A DNA stretch of 48,995 nt, taken from positions 1-48,995 of the forward strand of contig DASRVH010000041.1 in the NCBI GenBank assembly GCA_035655155.1. The letters run 5' to 3'. Below, one piece after another: positions 8,634-18,754 of the stretch (position 1 is the stretch's first letter; every line of letters starts with the position of its first letter). The position numbers and the translations under genes were made by a program. The stretch comes from Lentisalinibacter sp035655155 (GTDB lineage: Bacteria > Pseudomonadota > Gammaproteobacteria > Steroidobacterales > Woeseiaceae). The notes under the pieces are model-generated. The model ran no database searches. It was given only the letters and a program-made list of their open reading frames with translations, and had not been told where the DNA came from.

Positions 8634-10817
8634 TCAGTAAACGACTGCGTTCTCTTCCAGGATCTTCGGTGTCACGAAGATGAGCAGTTCCGACTTGTTC
8701 GCCACGTTCTGGGTGGAGCGGAACAGCGCGCCCACGCCGGGGATGTCGCCCAGCAGCGGGACCTTGTTGGCCACTTCTCGTCGCTCTGTCTCGTAGATTC
8801 CTCCGAGCACGACGGTCTGGCCGTCGCGCACGAGCACCTGAGTGCGGATCTCGCGGGTGTCTATGCTCGGCACGAAGCCGCCGGTGGCGCTCGCCACGAG
8901 CTCGCCGACGCTGTCCGAGTTCACCTGAAGATCCATGATGATGTTGTCGTCCGGTGTGATCTGCGGGGTCACCGTCAGGCTCAGCACCGCCTTTTTGAAC
9001 TGCGTGGTGGTCGCGCCGCTGGAGGAGGACTCCTGGAACGGAATCTCCACGCCCTGCTCGATCAGCGCCTCCTTCTGGTTGGCGGTGATCACCCGCGGCG
9101 TCGAGACGATCTCGCCCCGGCCCTCGGCCTGCAGGGCGGAGAGCTCGAGATCCACGATGTAGTCCGAGTCCAGGATGGCCAGCGCGATCTGGCCGGCGGG
9201 ATTGTTCACCGGCAGATTCACGTTGTAGCGGTTGTTGACCGCCGGCGCCTCCACCGGGAACGGCTGGCCCGTGTCGGCCAGGTTCTCCAGCGCCGATGCG
9301 GTGATGACGTCGGAGCCGGCGCTGGTGCCGGTGACCGAGAACAGCCCGTCGCTGGAGTTCTCCTGCACGGCGGTGAGTCCGAGGCGCACGCCGAGCTCGC
9401 GGCTGAAGTCGTCGTTGACGACCACGATGCGGGACTCGATCAGCACCTGGCGCACCGGGATGTCCAGGGTCTGGACCAGGCGGCGCACGTCACGCAGACG
9501 ATCCACGGTGTCCTGCACCAGCAGCGTGTTGGTGCGCTCGTCGATGGCCACCGAGCCGCGGTCGGAGAGCAGCGAATTCTCGCCTTCCTTGATCAGTGCG
9601 GCCAGATCGCCGGCCTTGGCGTAGTTCACTTGCAGGAACTCGGAGAACAGCGGCTCCAGCTCCTGGATGGCCTGTTTGGCTTCCAGGTCGGCCTTCTCGC
9701 GGGCGGCGATCTCTTCCGCCGGCGCCACGATAATCACGTTGCCGTTCTGGCGCATGTCCAGACCCTTGGTGGTCAGGACGATGTCGAGCGCCTGATCCCA
9801 CGGCACGCTGTTCAGCCGCAGGGTGACGTTGCCCTGGACGGTGTCGGAGACCACGATGTTGCGGCCGCTGATCTCGGCCAGCAGCTGCAGCACGGCACGG
9901 GTCTCGATGTCCTGGAAATTCAGCGTGACCCGCTCGCCCTCGTAATCCTTGTCCTCGGCGAACAGGCTTGCGGCCTGCTCCTCTTCCTCGACCACCGGGT
10001 TGATCTCGATGGTGAAGACGTCGTCAGACTGATAGGCGAGCTGCTCGTAATCGCCGTCGGCGGAGATCAGCACGCGGGCATCGTTATTGACGCGCACCGC
10101 ATCGATGGTGGTGACGGGGGTGGCGAAGTCCTGCACGTCCAGGCGGCGGATGAGCTCGCCCGGCAGTTCCGTGCCCTTGAACACGGCGACCACGCGACCG
10201 CCTTCCTGGCGGATGTCCACCGGCGTGGACGGGTCGGTCAGGTCGATGATGACGCGGCCGCCGCCTTCACGGGTGCGGCGGAAGTCCACATTCTCGATGG
10301 CGCGGCGGCCGCTCGCGGCGGCGGGCGACGTCGACGGGGTGCCGGTGAACGTGGTGGTCTCCGCCACCATGTCGCCGCCCTCGCCGAGGGTGAGGACGAC
10401 GGTGTTGCCGGACACGCGGGTTTCGTAGGGCACCATGCTGTCCAGGTTCAGCACCACGCGGGTGCGGCCGTTGGCCTCCGCGGTCAGCACGGTATCCAGC
10501 ATGCGCAGGTCCACATCACGGCGACGGGAGCTGAGGCCGAGGGCGGTGTCGGGCAGGTCCAGCGCGATGCGCGCCGGGTTTTCGATGGTGAAGCTGAGCG
10601 GCTCCGGAGCAGGCCCCGAGAGAATCAGTCGCAGTTCCACCTGCTGCCCGGGCAGCGACTGGACCTGGATGTCCTGCAGGGTGTTACCCGGCGCATCCTG
10701 TGCGTAGGTGCCCGCGCAGGCGAACAGCAGGACGAGGGCGGCGAGCCAGCCGAGAGGATTCCTGAGGACGTCCAGCCCGTGATTGTTCGCCGGCAGCGGC
10801 TTCGTTGTGCGAGTCAT
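8634..10817 (-). CDS. pilQ: Type IV pilus secretin PilQ
   Basis: This outer-membrane secretin forms the channel for the pilus fibre. The product has about 727 residues. A signal peptide (hydrophobic stretch LGWLAALVLLFACAG) ends near AQDAP. Two AMIN-type peptidoglycan-binding beta domains follow, then the STN/N0 domain beginning near VTLNFQDIETRAVLQLL, an N1 domain with the DTVDRLRDVRRLV helix, and the C-terminal secretin core ending VPLLGDIPGVGALFR and LLIFVTPKIL. The ATG at 10817 has GGGAG 8 bases upstream; ATG 10838 is an equally possible start. It follows pilP in the operon with 10-30 bases of spacing. Confidence 0.95.
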   Translation of the reverse strand: MTRTTKPLPANNHGLDVLRNPLGWLAALVLLFACAGTYAQDAPGNTLQDIQVQSLPGQQVELRLILSGPAPEPLSFTIENPARIALDLPDTALGLSSRRRDVDLRMLDTVLTAEANGRTRVVLNLDSMVPYETRVSGNTVVLTLGEGGDMVAETTTFTGTPSTSPAAASGRRAIENVDFRRTREGGGRVIIDLTDPSTPVDIRQEGGRVVAVFKGTELPGELIRRLDVQDFATPVTTIDAVRVNNDARVLISADGDYEQLAYQSDDVFTIEINPVVEEEEQAASLFAEDKDYEGERVTLNFQDIETRAVLQLLAEISGRNIVVSDTVQGNVTLRLNSVPWDQALDIVLTTKGLDMRQNGNVIIVAPAEEIAAREKADLEAKQAIQELEPLFSEFLQVNYAKAGDLAALIKEGENSLLSDRGSVAIDERTNTLLVQDTVDRLRDVRRLVQTLDIPVRQVLIESRIVVVNDDFSRELGVRLGLTAVQENSSDGLFSVTGTSAGSDVITASALENLADTGQPFPVEAPAVNNRYNVNLPVNNPAGQIALAILDSDYIVDLELSALQAEGRGEIVSTPRVITANQKEALIEQGVEIPFQESSSSGATTTQFKKAVLSLTVTPQITPDDNIIMDLQVNSDSVGELVASATGGFVPSIDTREIRTQVLVRDGQTVVLGGIYETERREVANKVPLLGDIPGVGALFRSTQNVANKSELLIFVTPKILEENAVVY

Positions 10818-10848
10818 TCCAGTTTCTCCCAGTGCCATCTGCTTGGCC

Positions 10849-11412
10849 TCAGTCCGAAATACTGATGGTGGCATCTCTCTCCAGATACCCGCCTATGCCG
10901 TCGGAGACGATCTCTTTGACCACGATCTCCGACTCGTTTATCTCGACGATGCGGCCGTCGTTCTGGCCCACGTAATTGCCGACGGTGACCCGGTTGATGA
11001 GTCCGTCGGCCGTCTGTACGAGACCGTAGGTCGTCTCGCCCTGCTGCAGCGTGCCGACCATGTCGAGGGAATCCAGCGGGAACTGCTCCAGGTATTCACG
11101 GCTGCGGTTGACGTCCGGGCGGATGCCGCCGCCGCCCGCGGAGCGCGTATCCGCCACCGGCGAATCCGGCACGAAGGGCGAGCGCAGCCCGTCCACATCG
11201 GCCGTGTAGACATAGCTCTCGTAGGTCTGGATCTCGGGCAGCGGGTCCGGCCGGTCGCCGGGCCTCGCCTTCACCTCGTCGATGTAGGCATTGAGGTCAT
11301 CCATGCCGCCGCCGCAGCCGGCCGCGAAAGGCAGCACGAGTACCGCCAGCACGGCGAAGAGGCCGGCGGGGCGCCTGTTGCGATTTACCTGGAAGCGAGG
11401 TTCCTGCCTCAT
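10849..11412 (-). CDS. pilP: Type IV pilus assembly lipoprotein PilP
   Basis: PilP is an inner-membrane lipoprotein that joins the PilN/PilO platform to the PilQ secretin. The product is 187 residues and begins MRQEPRFQVNRNRR. A hydrophobic segment is followed by lipobox FAAGC. The C-terminal beta domain contains EYLEQFPLDSLDMVGTL and the repeated glycine pattern VGNYVGQNDGRI typical of PilP. The start codon overlaps the pilO stop by one base (TGATG), so translation is coupled. Confidence 0.95.
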   Translation of the reverse strand: MRQEPRFQVNRNRRPAGLFAVLAVLVLPFAAGCGGGMDDLNAYIDEVKARPGDRPDPLPEIQTYESYVYTADVDGLRSPFVPDSPVADTRSAGGGGIRPDVNRSREYLEQFPLDSLDMVGTLQQGETTYGLVQTADGLINRVTVGNYVGQNDGRIVEINESEIVVKEIVSDGIGGYLERDATISISD

Positions 11413-12011
11413 CACTCGGTCTCCTCTTCCAGATAGCGATAGGTCTTGGCGGTCACGTCGAGCGACAGCTGGTCGAACTGCTCGTCGGTGGCCGGCTGGA
11501 TCTGGATGTCGTGCAGCGTCACGATGCGGGGCAGCGCGGCCACGCTGCTGGCGAAATTCGCGAGCTCGTGATAGCTGCCGGCCAGCTGGATCTTGATGGG
11601 CTTCTCGGCATAGAAGTCCTTCCGGATCTCGCCCTGGGGCTCGAACAGCTTCTCCTCCAGCCCCGCCGCCAGACCGGTCTGGGAGATGTCGACGATCAGG
11701 TTCGGTATCTCGGTCTCGCCCGGCAGCTGGCGCAGCATCGTGCCGAAGGACTGCTGCATCTGCGCGAGCTGGGCGCGGTAGGCGTCGAAGTTCGCCGCCT
11801 TGCTCTGCTTGGTCTCGAAGGTCTGCCTGAGCTCCTGCTCGCGCGCCTCGGCACGCTCCAGCAGCGGCACCTTGTTCTTCACCACCGTCATGTAGACGCC
11901 GAACACGGCGACCGCGACGAAGACGATGACGATGGCGCCTACCCGGAAGGGCAGCGGCCAGCGGCCGACGTCGTTGGTATCGAGATTTCGCAGTTCCTCG
12001 ATGACGTTCAT
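11412..12011 (-). CDS. pilO: Type IV pilus inner-membrane protein PilO
   Basis: This 199-residue bitopic protein partners PilN. A short cytoplasmic N-terminus (MNVIEELRNLDTNDVGRWPLP) precedes one membrane helix (about residues 26-46), then a coiled-coil region rich in Glu, Arg and Gln (about 52-90), then a periplasmic ferredoxin-like domain. The start overlaps the pilN stop by 4 bases (ATGA). Confidence 0.94.
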   Translation of the reverse strand: MNVIEELRNLDTNDVGRWPLPFRVGAIVIVFVAVAVFGVYMTVVKNKVPLLERAEAREQELRQTFETKQSKAANFDAYRAQLAQMQQSFGTMLRQLPGETEIPNLIVDISQTGLAAGLEEKLFEPQGEIRKDFYAEKPIKIQLAGSYHELANFASSVAALPRIVTLHDIQIQPATDEQFDQLSLDVTAKTYRYLEEETE

Positions 12012-12577
12012 GCGGCCTCCTCCTCATCCTCGCCCAGGACCTTCACCTGCTTCGCCTTCAGCGTGAAGTTGAAGCGCTCGGCCTGGCCCGCGTCCACGGT
12101 GCGGATCTGCTCGAGGTCCGGGTCGGTCAGCCACTCCGAAGCATCAATGTTGCGCATGAAGGCGGATACCCGGGTGCTGGACTGGGCGGTGCCGGTGATC
12201 TGTATCTCGCGGCCGGTCTGCTTGATCCCGGTGAGATAGACGCCATCCGGCAGCGTGCGCACGAGTTCGTCGAACAGGTGCACGACCATCGGTCGGCTGG
12301 TCTGCAGCTGCTCGATGATCTCCATGCGGGCGAGCAGGCGTTCCTTCTGCCGCTCCAGGCCCTCGATCTCCTCGATGGCCTTGTTCAGTTCGGCGATCTC
12401 GGCCTCGAGCCGCTGGTTGCGATCTTCCTGGTAGTCGATGCGGCTCTGGTAGAAGACGTTGCCGAGCCAGATCACGAGGCCGGCCAGCAGCACCGACAGC
12501 ACGATGGCGATGCCGAATTGTTGCTGGCGTTGCTTGCGCTGCTCTTCGCGCCAAGGCAGTAGGTTGATACGCGGCAT
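12008..12577 (-). CDS. pilN: Type IV pilus inner-membrane protein PilN
   Basis: The N-terminus MPRINLLPWREEQRKQR is the conserved segment that docks into the PilM groove (INLLPW). One membrane helix (about residues 22-44), a coiled coil with many Glu and Arg (about 52-90) and a periplasmic domain follow. PilN carries the signal from cytoplasmic PilM to the PilO/PilP periplasmic ring. Its start shares one base with the pilM stop. Confidence 0.95.
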   Translation of the reverse strand: MPRINLLPWREEQRKQRQQQFGIAIVLSVLLAGLVIWLGNVFYQSRIDYQEDRNQRLEAEIAELNKAIEEIEGLERQKERLLARMEIIEQLQTSRPMVVHLFDELVRTLPDGVYLTGIKQTGREIQITGTAQSSTRVSAFMRNIDASEWLTDPDLEQIRTVDAGQAERFNFTLKAKQVKVLGEDEEEAA

Positions 12578-13638
12578 CAGTCGAAGCTCCTCAATGCGAG
12601 CCCGCAGGCGATCAGCAGCGCCGTGGAATCCTTGGTGACGCCCTGGGATTTGGCTTTCGATGCGATCTTCATCTGGCCGAGCGGGTCGCCGATCTCCGTC
12701 GGGATGCCCACCCGGCTCGAGATGACGTCGGCGATGCCCGGGATGTTGGCGCAGCCGCCGCAGACCAGGATCATGTCGGGCTGCTCCCGGCCGCCGCCGG
12801 AGGCCAGGTAGAACTGCAGCGAGCGACTGACCTGCTGGGTCATGTCGTCGATGAAGGGGTCGAGCACCTCCGGCTGGTAGTTGCTGGGCAGACCGCCTTC
12901 CTTCTTCGCCCGGCCGGCGTCCTCCATGGACAGGCCGTAGGTGCGCATGATCTCTTCGGTGAGCTGCACGCCGCCGAAGGCGAAGTCACGCGTATAGACG
13001 ACCTTCAGGTCGTCCAGCACGCTGAACGTGGTGGCGCTGGCGCCGATGTCGACCACCGCGACCGACTGGCCGACGCCGCCGTTCGGCATCTGATGGGTGA
13101 GGAGCTGGCAGGCGTTCTCCAGCGCGAAGGCCTCGACGTCGACCACGCGGGCGGAGAGGCCGGCGGCGTCGACGGCCGCCTGGCGCTGGTCCACGTTGTC
13201 CGTCCGTGTGGCCACCAGCAGGACGTCGTTCATGTCCGGGTCGTTCTCGTTCGGCCCGATCACCTCGAAATCGAAGCTGACCTCTTCCATGGGGAAGGGG
13301 ATGTACTGGTCGGCCTGGATCTCCACCTGTCCCTCGAGATCCTTGTCCGCCAACGAGGCCGGCATCTGGATCACCTTGGTGATGGCAGCATCGCCGCTGA
13401 TGGCGATGGCCACGTCCTTGCACTTCGTGGCGGCCCGCTTCACCGCCCGCCGGATGGCACCACCCACCGCCTGGGCGTCGACGATGTTTTTCTCGTTGAT
13501 GGAATTGGGCGGGGTCGGCTCGGCCGCGTACGATTCGACGCGGTAGCGCTTGCCGCTCTGGGAGAGCTCGATGAGCTTGACCGACGATGTCGTTATGTCA
13601 AGCCCCAGGAGCGGACGATTTTTCTTGCCGAATTGCAC
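12577..13638 (-). CDS. pilM: Type IV pilus actin-like protein PilM
   Basis: This 353-residue cytoplasmic ATP-binding protein has the actin/FtsA fold. The first phosphate loop is LLGLDITTSSVKLIEL, and the second is VVDIGASATTFSVLDD. A C-terminal adenosine motif is ILVCGGCANIPGI. It is the first gene of pilMNOPQ and is divergent from ponA, the usual gammaproteobacterial layout. Its promoter should lie in the AT-rich segment around 13700-13740. Confidence 0.96.
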   Translation of the reverse strand: MQFGKKNRPLLGLDITTSSVKLIELSQSGKRYRVESYAAEPTPPNSINEKNIVDAQAVGGAIRRAVKRAATKCKDVAIAISGDAAITKVIQMPASLADKDLEGQVEIQADQYIPFPMEEVSFDFEVIGPNENDPDMNDVLLVATRTDNVDQRQAAVDAAGLSARVVDVEAFALENACQLLTHQMPNGGVGQSVAVVDIGASATTFSVLDDLKVVYTRDFAFGGVQLTEEIMRTYGLSMEDAGRAKKEGGLPSNYQPEVLDPFIDDMTQQVSRSLQFYLASGGGREQPDMILVCGGCANIPGIADVISSRVGIPTEIGDPLGQMKIASKAKSQGVTKDSTALLIACGLALRSFD

Positions 13639-14063
13639 CTGTTTTCCCTTCCAAGTCCGTGGGTTACGCTGGATAAGTGGTGGGGCGCCTGAAGAAACCG
13701 GTTTAACTATATATCAACGTAATGTTAAATAAAACGACGCTGATCCCCTGCTCAATGCCCGCGTATAGTAAGGCACGCCCCGCCGCCTATTCTGTGAACT
13801 GTGTACCGGTAGTGAGCCAGGCCCGAAAGTGGAGGGTGCGGGGAGTTTCGCTGCAACGAGACGAGGCCGGCCGGGTGCGGCCGGCCGGGTATGGTTGTAG
13901 ACTGTCGCCGCGAAGCATTGCGGTCTGGCCCCCCGCTGACGGTATGATCCGGTCTTCGCCCTGACCCGGACCGCCCCATGCCCCCTTGTCAACAAGGAAC
14001 GGTCCGCTTCGGCCGCAGTCACTATGCAGTAAGCCCCTGACGCTGGCAAGGACCGGAAAGCGC
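13639..14063. promoter_or_regulatory. Divergent pilM / ponA intergenic region
   Basis: These 425 bases hold no convincing gene. The pilM-proximal part (about 13703-13742) is AT-rich and should contain the pilM promoter, but no strong -35/-10 pair stands out. Toward ponA, TATGAT at 13943-13948 is a good -10; the best -35 is TTGCGG at 13918-13923 with a long 19-base spacer. A 12-base direct repeat GGCCGGCCGGGT occurs at 13865-13876 and 13879-13890. Confidence 0.45.
13865..13890. repeat. Two-copy direct repeat, 14-bp period, upstream of ponA
   Basis: GGCCGGCCGGGT occurs twice, perfectly, with two bases between. Each copy also contains the palindrome GGCCGGCC, so the pair can fold on itself. Confidence 0.7.
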
Positions 14064-16745
14064 TTGGCAACACGATCTCTCACTCGCATCCTCGCCGGAC
14101 TGGCCGGTACGGTCGCTATACTCGCCCTGTCGCTGACGGCAGGCGTCGTCGGCGCGTACCACTACACCCTGGCCGGCCTGCCCGAGGCGGCGACCATCCG
14201 GGACATCCCTCTGCAGATACCGCTCAGGGTCTACAGCCGGGACGGGAAGCTGGTCGCCGAGATCGGCGAGCAGCGCCGCATACCGGTCGAGTACGACGAG
14301 ATTCCCGGCCACGTGGTGCAGGCTTTCCTGGCCGCCGAGGACGACCGCTTCTTCGAACATCCGGGCATCGACTATCAGGGCGTGCTGCGTGCCGGCATCA
14401 ATTTCCTCATGACCGGCTCGCGCAGCCAGGGCGGCAGCACGATCACCCAGCAGCTGGCCCGGGACTACTTCCTCACCCGCGAGCGGCTGTTCACACGCAA
14501 GATCCGCGAGGCGTTCCTGGCCTGGAAGATCGAGAAGGAATTCAGCAAGGAGGAGATCCTTGCCATGTTCCTGAACAAGATGTTCTTCGGCCAGCGGGCC
14601 TACGGCGTGGCTGCCGCCTCCCGGGTGTACTTCAACAAGACTCTCGAGGAGATCAACGCCGCGGAAGCCGCCACCCTGGCCGGTCTGCTGCAGGCGCCGT
14701 CGGCCTACAATCCCGTGCGCAGCCCGGAGAAGGCCACCTCGCGGCGGAGCTACGTGCTGCGCCGCATGCGCGAGCTGGACTACCTCACGGAAGCCGAATA
14801 CGGCGCGGCCATGGAATACCCGATGGAGTCCCGCCTGTACGGGCCTGCGGTCGAGCTGACCGCACCCTATCTCGCCGAAATGGTGCGCCGGGAGATGCTG
14901 GAGCGCTACGGCCCCGAGATCTACTCCGGTGGCTATCGGGTGACCACCACGCTCGACTCCTCGCTGCAGACCGCCGCCGTCTACGCGGTGCGCAACGGCC
15001 TGCTGGAATACGACCGACGCCATGGCTACCGGGGGCCGCTGGCGAGGCTCGAGCTGCCCGTGCCGGCCGGCGGCGACGAGGGCACGAACGGCCAGGGCAA
15101 TGACCAGGGCAATGACCCTGGTAATGACAAGAGCGGGAATGGCGGCGAAGGCAGCTATTCGGGCGGCGGCTATCCGGCGCTACCGCCGGACGTGCTGCAG
15201 GCCCTGGAGGACTACCCGGAGCCCGGCGGCCTGCGCGTGGGCGTGGTGGTCGGCCTCGGCGAGGACAACAGCGCAGCCGTCGCCCTGCGGCGCGACCGCA
15301 TCGTGCGGGTGCCCTGGTCGGGCATCAGCTGGGCCAAGCGCTACATCGACGACGACCGGGTGGGCTCGCCGCCGGAGTCCGTCGGCGAGGTGCTGGCCGT
15401 GGGCGACGTCATCCATGTGATGCCCACGGTCTCCGACCGATGGGCCCTGGCCCAGGTGCCCGCCGCGCAGGGGGCGCTGGTTTCCGTTGACCCGGACGAC
15501 GGCGCGGTGGTGGGCCTCGTGGGCGGCTTCGATTACGCGGCCAGCAAGTTCAACCGGGCGGTGCAGATCCGGCGCCAGCCCGGCTCGGCTTTCAAGCCCT
15601 TCATCTACTCCGCCGCGCTGGAGAACGGTTTCACCGCGGCCACCATCGTCAACGACACGCCGGTGGTGTTCGAGTCCGAAGAACTGGAAGGGCCGTGGAA
15701 GCCCATCAACTACACGGGCAAGTTCTACGGGCCGGTGCGCCTGCGCGAGGCGCTTTACCGGTCGCTGAACCTGGCCTCGGTGCGGGTACTGATCGGCACC
15801 GGACTCGGCGATGCGGTGCCGCACATCCGCAGCTTCGGCTTCGCGGACGAGGCCGTGCCTTACAACTACTCTCTGGCGCTCGGCAGCGGCGCCGTCTCGC
15901 CGCTGGACATGGCGCTGGGCTATTCCGTGTTCGCCAACGGCGGCTACCGCGTGGAGCCCTACTTCATCGACCGCATCGAGGACAGCGAAGGCAATGTGCT
16001 GCAGCGGGCCGACCCGGCGCTGGTGTGCCCGGACTGCGAGTACAGCGAGGAACTGGCGGAGATCGATGCCGACCCCTTCGCCGACCCGCTCGCCGACCCG
16101 CTCGCCGGGCGGGGCGGCGAGCGCGCTGGCAGCCGGACCGACAGGGCGGACCCACTCGCCGGCGTCGAGCGGCTGGAGGGCCGCACCCTCGAGTGGCGGC
16201 CCACGGCGAACGAGGATCCCAGACTCTACGCCGGCATGCGCCTCGCCGACCGTGCGATCACGAAGGAGAACGCCTTCCTGGTGGCCGACATGATGCGCGA
16301 CGTCATCCGCCGCGGTACCGGGCGGCGGGCCCGCTCGCTCGGCCGGGACGATCTGTACGGCAAGACCGGCACGTCCAATGATCGCCGCGACGCCTGGTTC
16401 GGCGGCTTCAACGCCGACCTCGTGGCCGTCACCTGGGTGGGCTTCGACGAGGACAAGCCGCTGGGGGCGGGCGAGGAGGGTTCGCGCACCGCGCTGCCCG
16501 TCTGGATACACTTCATGGAGCGGGCACTCGACGGAGCGCCGACCGCCCGCGTCGAGGAGCCGGAGGGCCTCGTCACGGTGCGGGTGTCGCCGGAGACCGG
16601 CCGCCCCGTGAGTTCGGACGACGGTAATTTCATCTTCGAGAAATTCCGCGTCGGCAACGAACCGGAAGCTGGTACGATCGGCGGCGCGGACGACATCTAC
16701 AACGACACCGGCTCGAGCGGCGACATCGAGGACCCCATCTTCTGA
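14064..16745 (+). CDS. mrcA: Penicillin-binding protein 1A (bifunctional transglycosylase/transpeptidase)
   Basis: This is a class A PBP (ponA/mrcA), about 893 residues from TTG 14064, which has GGA-rich sequence upstream. A TTG at 13986 is an alternative. A cytoplasmic tail and one membrane helix (residues about 8-32) precede the GT51 domain with AEDDRFFEHPGID (catalytic Glu near 92) and GGSTITQQLARD. The transpeptidase has SAFK (Ser near 508), SLN and KTGTSN (Lys near 767). The middle OB-like region characteristic of PBP1A holds a Gly/Asn/Asp insert (about residues 333-372). An ADPL-type repeat is inserted near residue 670. Both inserts are built from 12-bp units. Confidence 0.95.
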   Translation: MATRSLTRILAGLAGTVAILALSLTAGVVGAYHYTLAGLPEAATIRDIPLQIPLRVYSRDGKLVAEIGEQRRIPVEYDEIPGHVVQAFLAAEDDRFFEHPGIDYQGVLRAGINFLMTGSRSQGGSTITQQLARDYFLTRERLFTRKIREAFLAWKIEKEFSKEEILAMFLNKMFFGQRAYGVAAASRVYFNKTLEEINAAEAATLAGLLQAPSAYNPVRSPEKATSRRSYVLRRMRELDYLTEAEYGAAMEYPMESRLYGPAVELTAPYLAEMVRREMLERYGPEIYSGGYRVTTTLDSSLQTAAVYAVRNGLLEYDRRHGYRGPLARLELPVPAGGDEGTNGQGNDQGNDPGNDKSGNGGEGSYSGGGYPALPPDVLQALEDYPEPGGLRVGVVVGLGEDNSAAVALRRDRIVRVPWSGISWAKRYIDDDRVGSPPESVGEVLAVGDVIHVMPTVSDRWALAQVPAAQGALVSVDPDDGAVVGLVGGFDYAASKFNRAVQIRRQPGSAFKPFIYSAALENGFTAATIVNDTPVVFESEELEGPWKPINYTGKFYGPVRLREALYRSLNLASVRVLIGTGLGDAVPHIRSFGFADEAVPYNYSLALGSGAVSPLDMALGYSVFANGGYRVEPYFIDRIEDSEGNVLQRADPALVCPDCEYSEELAEIDADPFADPLADPLAGRGGERAGSRTDRADPLAGVERLEGRTLEWRPTANEDPRLYAGMRLADRAITKENAFLVADMMRDVIRRGTGRRARSLGRDDLYGKTGTSNDRRDAWFGGFNADLVAVTWVGFDEDKPLGAGEEGSRTALPVWIHFMERALDGAPTARVEEPEGLVTVRVSPETGRPVSSDDGNFIFEKFRVGNEPEAGTIGGADDIYNDTGSSGDIEDPIF
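15092..15127 (+). repeat. Three 12-bp units inside ponA
   Basis: CCAGGGCAATGA occurs twice exactly (15092-15103, 15104-15115). A third copy with three changes follows (15116-15127). It encodes Gln-Gly-Asn-Asp type tetrapeptides in the low-complexity insert of PBP1A. Confidence 0.85.
16068..16103 (+). repeat. Three 12-bp units near the ponA transpeptidase C-terminus
   Basis: GCCGACCCSYTC units at 16068, 16080 and 16092 encode ADPF, ADPL, ADPL. The last two copies are identical. Confidence 0.85.
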
Positions 16746-16782
16746 GAGCCGCCGGGTGCCGGCCTGACCGCAGGAGAGCGCC

Positions 16783-17403
16783 ATGCCGAAGCATGACGAA
16801 GTGTGCCGGACCCGCCAGCTGCTGGCACGCGAAGCCGCCCGCATCATCGCCGATCAGGGCATCGAGAACTACCGCCAGGCCAAGGTGAAGGCCGCGGAGC
16901 GGCTCGGCTTCCGCGAACGGGGCGCGCTGCCGAGCAACAGCGAGATCGAATCGGCGCTGATCGAGCACCACCGCCTGTTCGGCGCCTCGGATCATTCCGA
17001 CCTGCTGGACCGCCTGCGCCGCATCGCGCTGGAGGTGATGCACCGCTTCGCCGAGTTCCGACCGCGCCTCGTCGGTCCGGTGCTGGCCGGCACGGCGGCT
17101 TCCCATTCCGCCATCAACCTGCATCTGTTCGCCGACTCGCCGGAGGAGGTGGCCTGGCAGCTGGACGGCGAGCAGACCGCCTACCAGCTCTACGAGCGGC
17201 GGCTGAAGAGCCGCCAGGACCGGCTGGATACCTACCCCGGTTATCGTTTCCGCTGCGCCGAGGCGACGGTGGAGGCGACGGTATTCCCCGAGAAGGGGCT
17301 CAGGCAGGCACCGATCAGCCCGGTGGACGGACGGCCCATGCGCCGGGCGGACAAACGCAAGCTGGAGAAGCTGCTGGCCGAGGCGCCCGCCCCAATAATC
17401 TGA
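16783..17403 (+). CDS. Conserved hypothetical protein, possibly nucleotidyltransferase-like
   Basis: The 206-residue soluble protein is charged and has no signal or membrane segment. The start has a CAGGAG ribosome site. The N-terminus is helical (REAARIIADQGIENYRQAKVKAAERLG). A central block, GPVLAGTAASHSAINLHLFAD, has a GxxLxGTA...hxLhhFhD pattern that weakly recalls small nucleotidyltransferases, and the C-terminus is lysine-rich (MRRADKRKLEKLL). It lies 37 bases after ponA on the same strand. I recognise it as a conserved proteobacterial unknown but cannot give a reaction. Confidence 0.6.
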   Translation: MPKHDEVCRTRQLLAREAARIIADQGIENYRQAKVKAAERLGFRERGALPSNSEIESALIEHHRLFGASDHSDLLDRLRRIALEVMHRFAEFRPRLVGPVLAGTAASHSAINLHLFADSPEEVAWQLDGEQTAYQLYERRLKSRQDRLDTYPGYRFRCAEATVEATVFPEKGLRQAPISPVDGRPMRRADKRKLEKLLAEAPAPII

Positions 17404-17437
17404 GCGACTATCCGAGCGACAGTCCGAGCCTGCTGCC
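17402..17437. repeat. 12-bp repeat straddling a stop codon
   Basis: GAGCGACTATCC, GAGCGACAGTCC and a diverged third unit GAGCCTGCTGCC follow the stop of the preceding gene; the first unit begins inside the TGA. Confidence 0.65.
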
Positions 17438-17442
17438 TGCGC

Positions 17443-17456
17443 CGCGCCGGGGCGCG
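17443..17456. terminator. GC hairpin between convergent genes upstream of the gltA stop
   Basis: CGCGCC and GGCGCG arms lie in the 58-base gap between the hypothetical gene and the gltA stop. There is no T-tract in either direction, so termination is only suggested by position. Confidence 0.3.
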
Positions 17457-17461
17457 CCGGA

Positions 17462-18754
<1,293 letters not shown>

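Noticed and set aside
6122..8683. 853-residue open frame on the plus strand
   Set aside because: Antisense to aroK and the Ig-repeat lipoprotein; Gly/Arg/His-rich composition and no recognisable motif.
15180..16847. 555-residue open frame on the minus strand
   Set aside because: Antisense to ponA, whose transpeptidase motifs confirm the plus strand.
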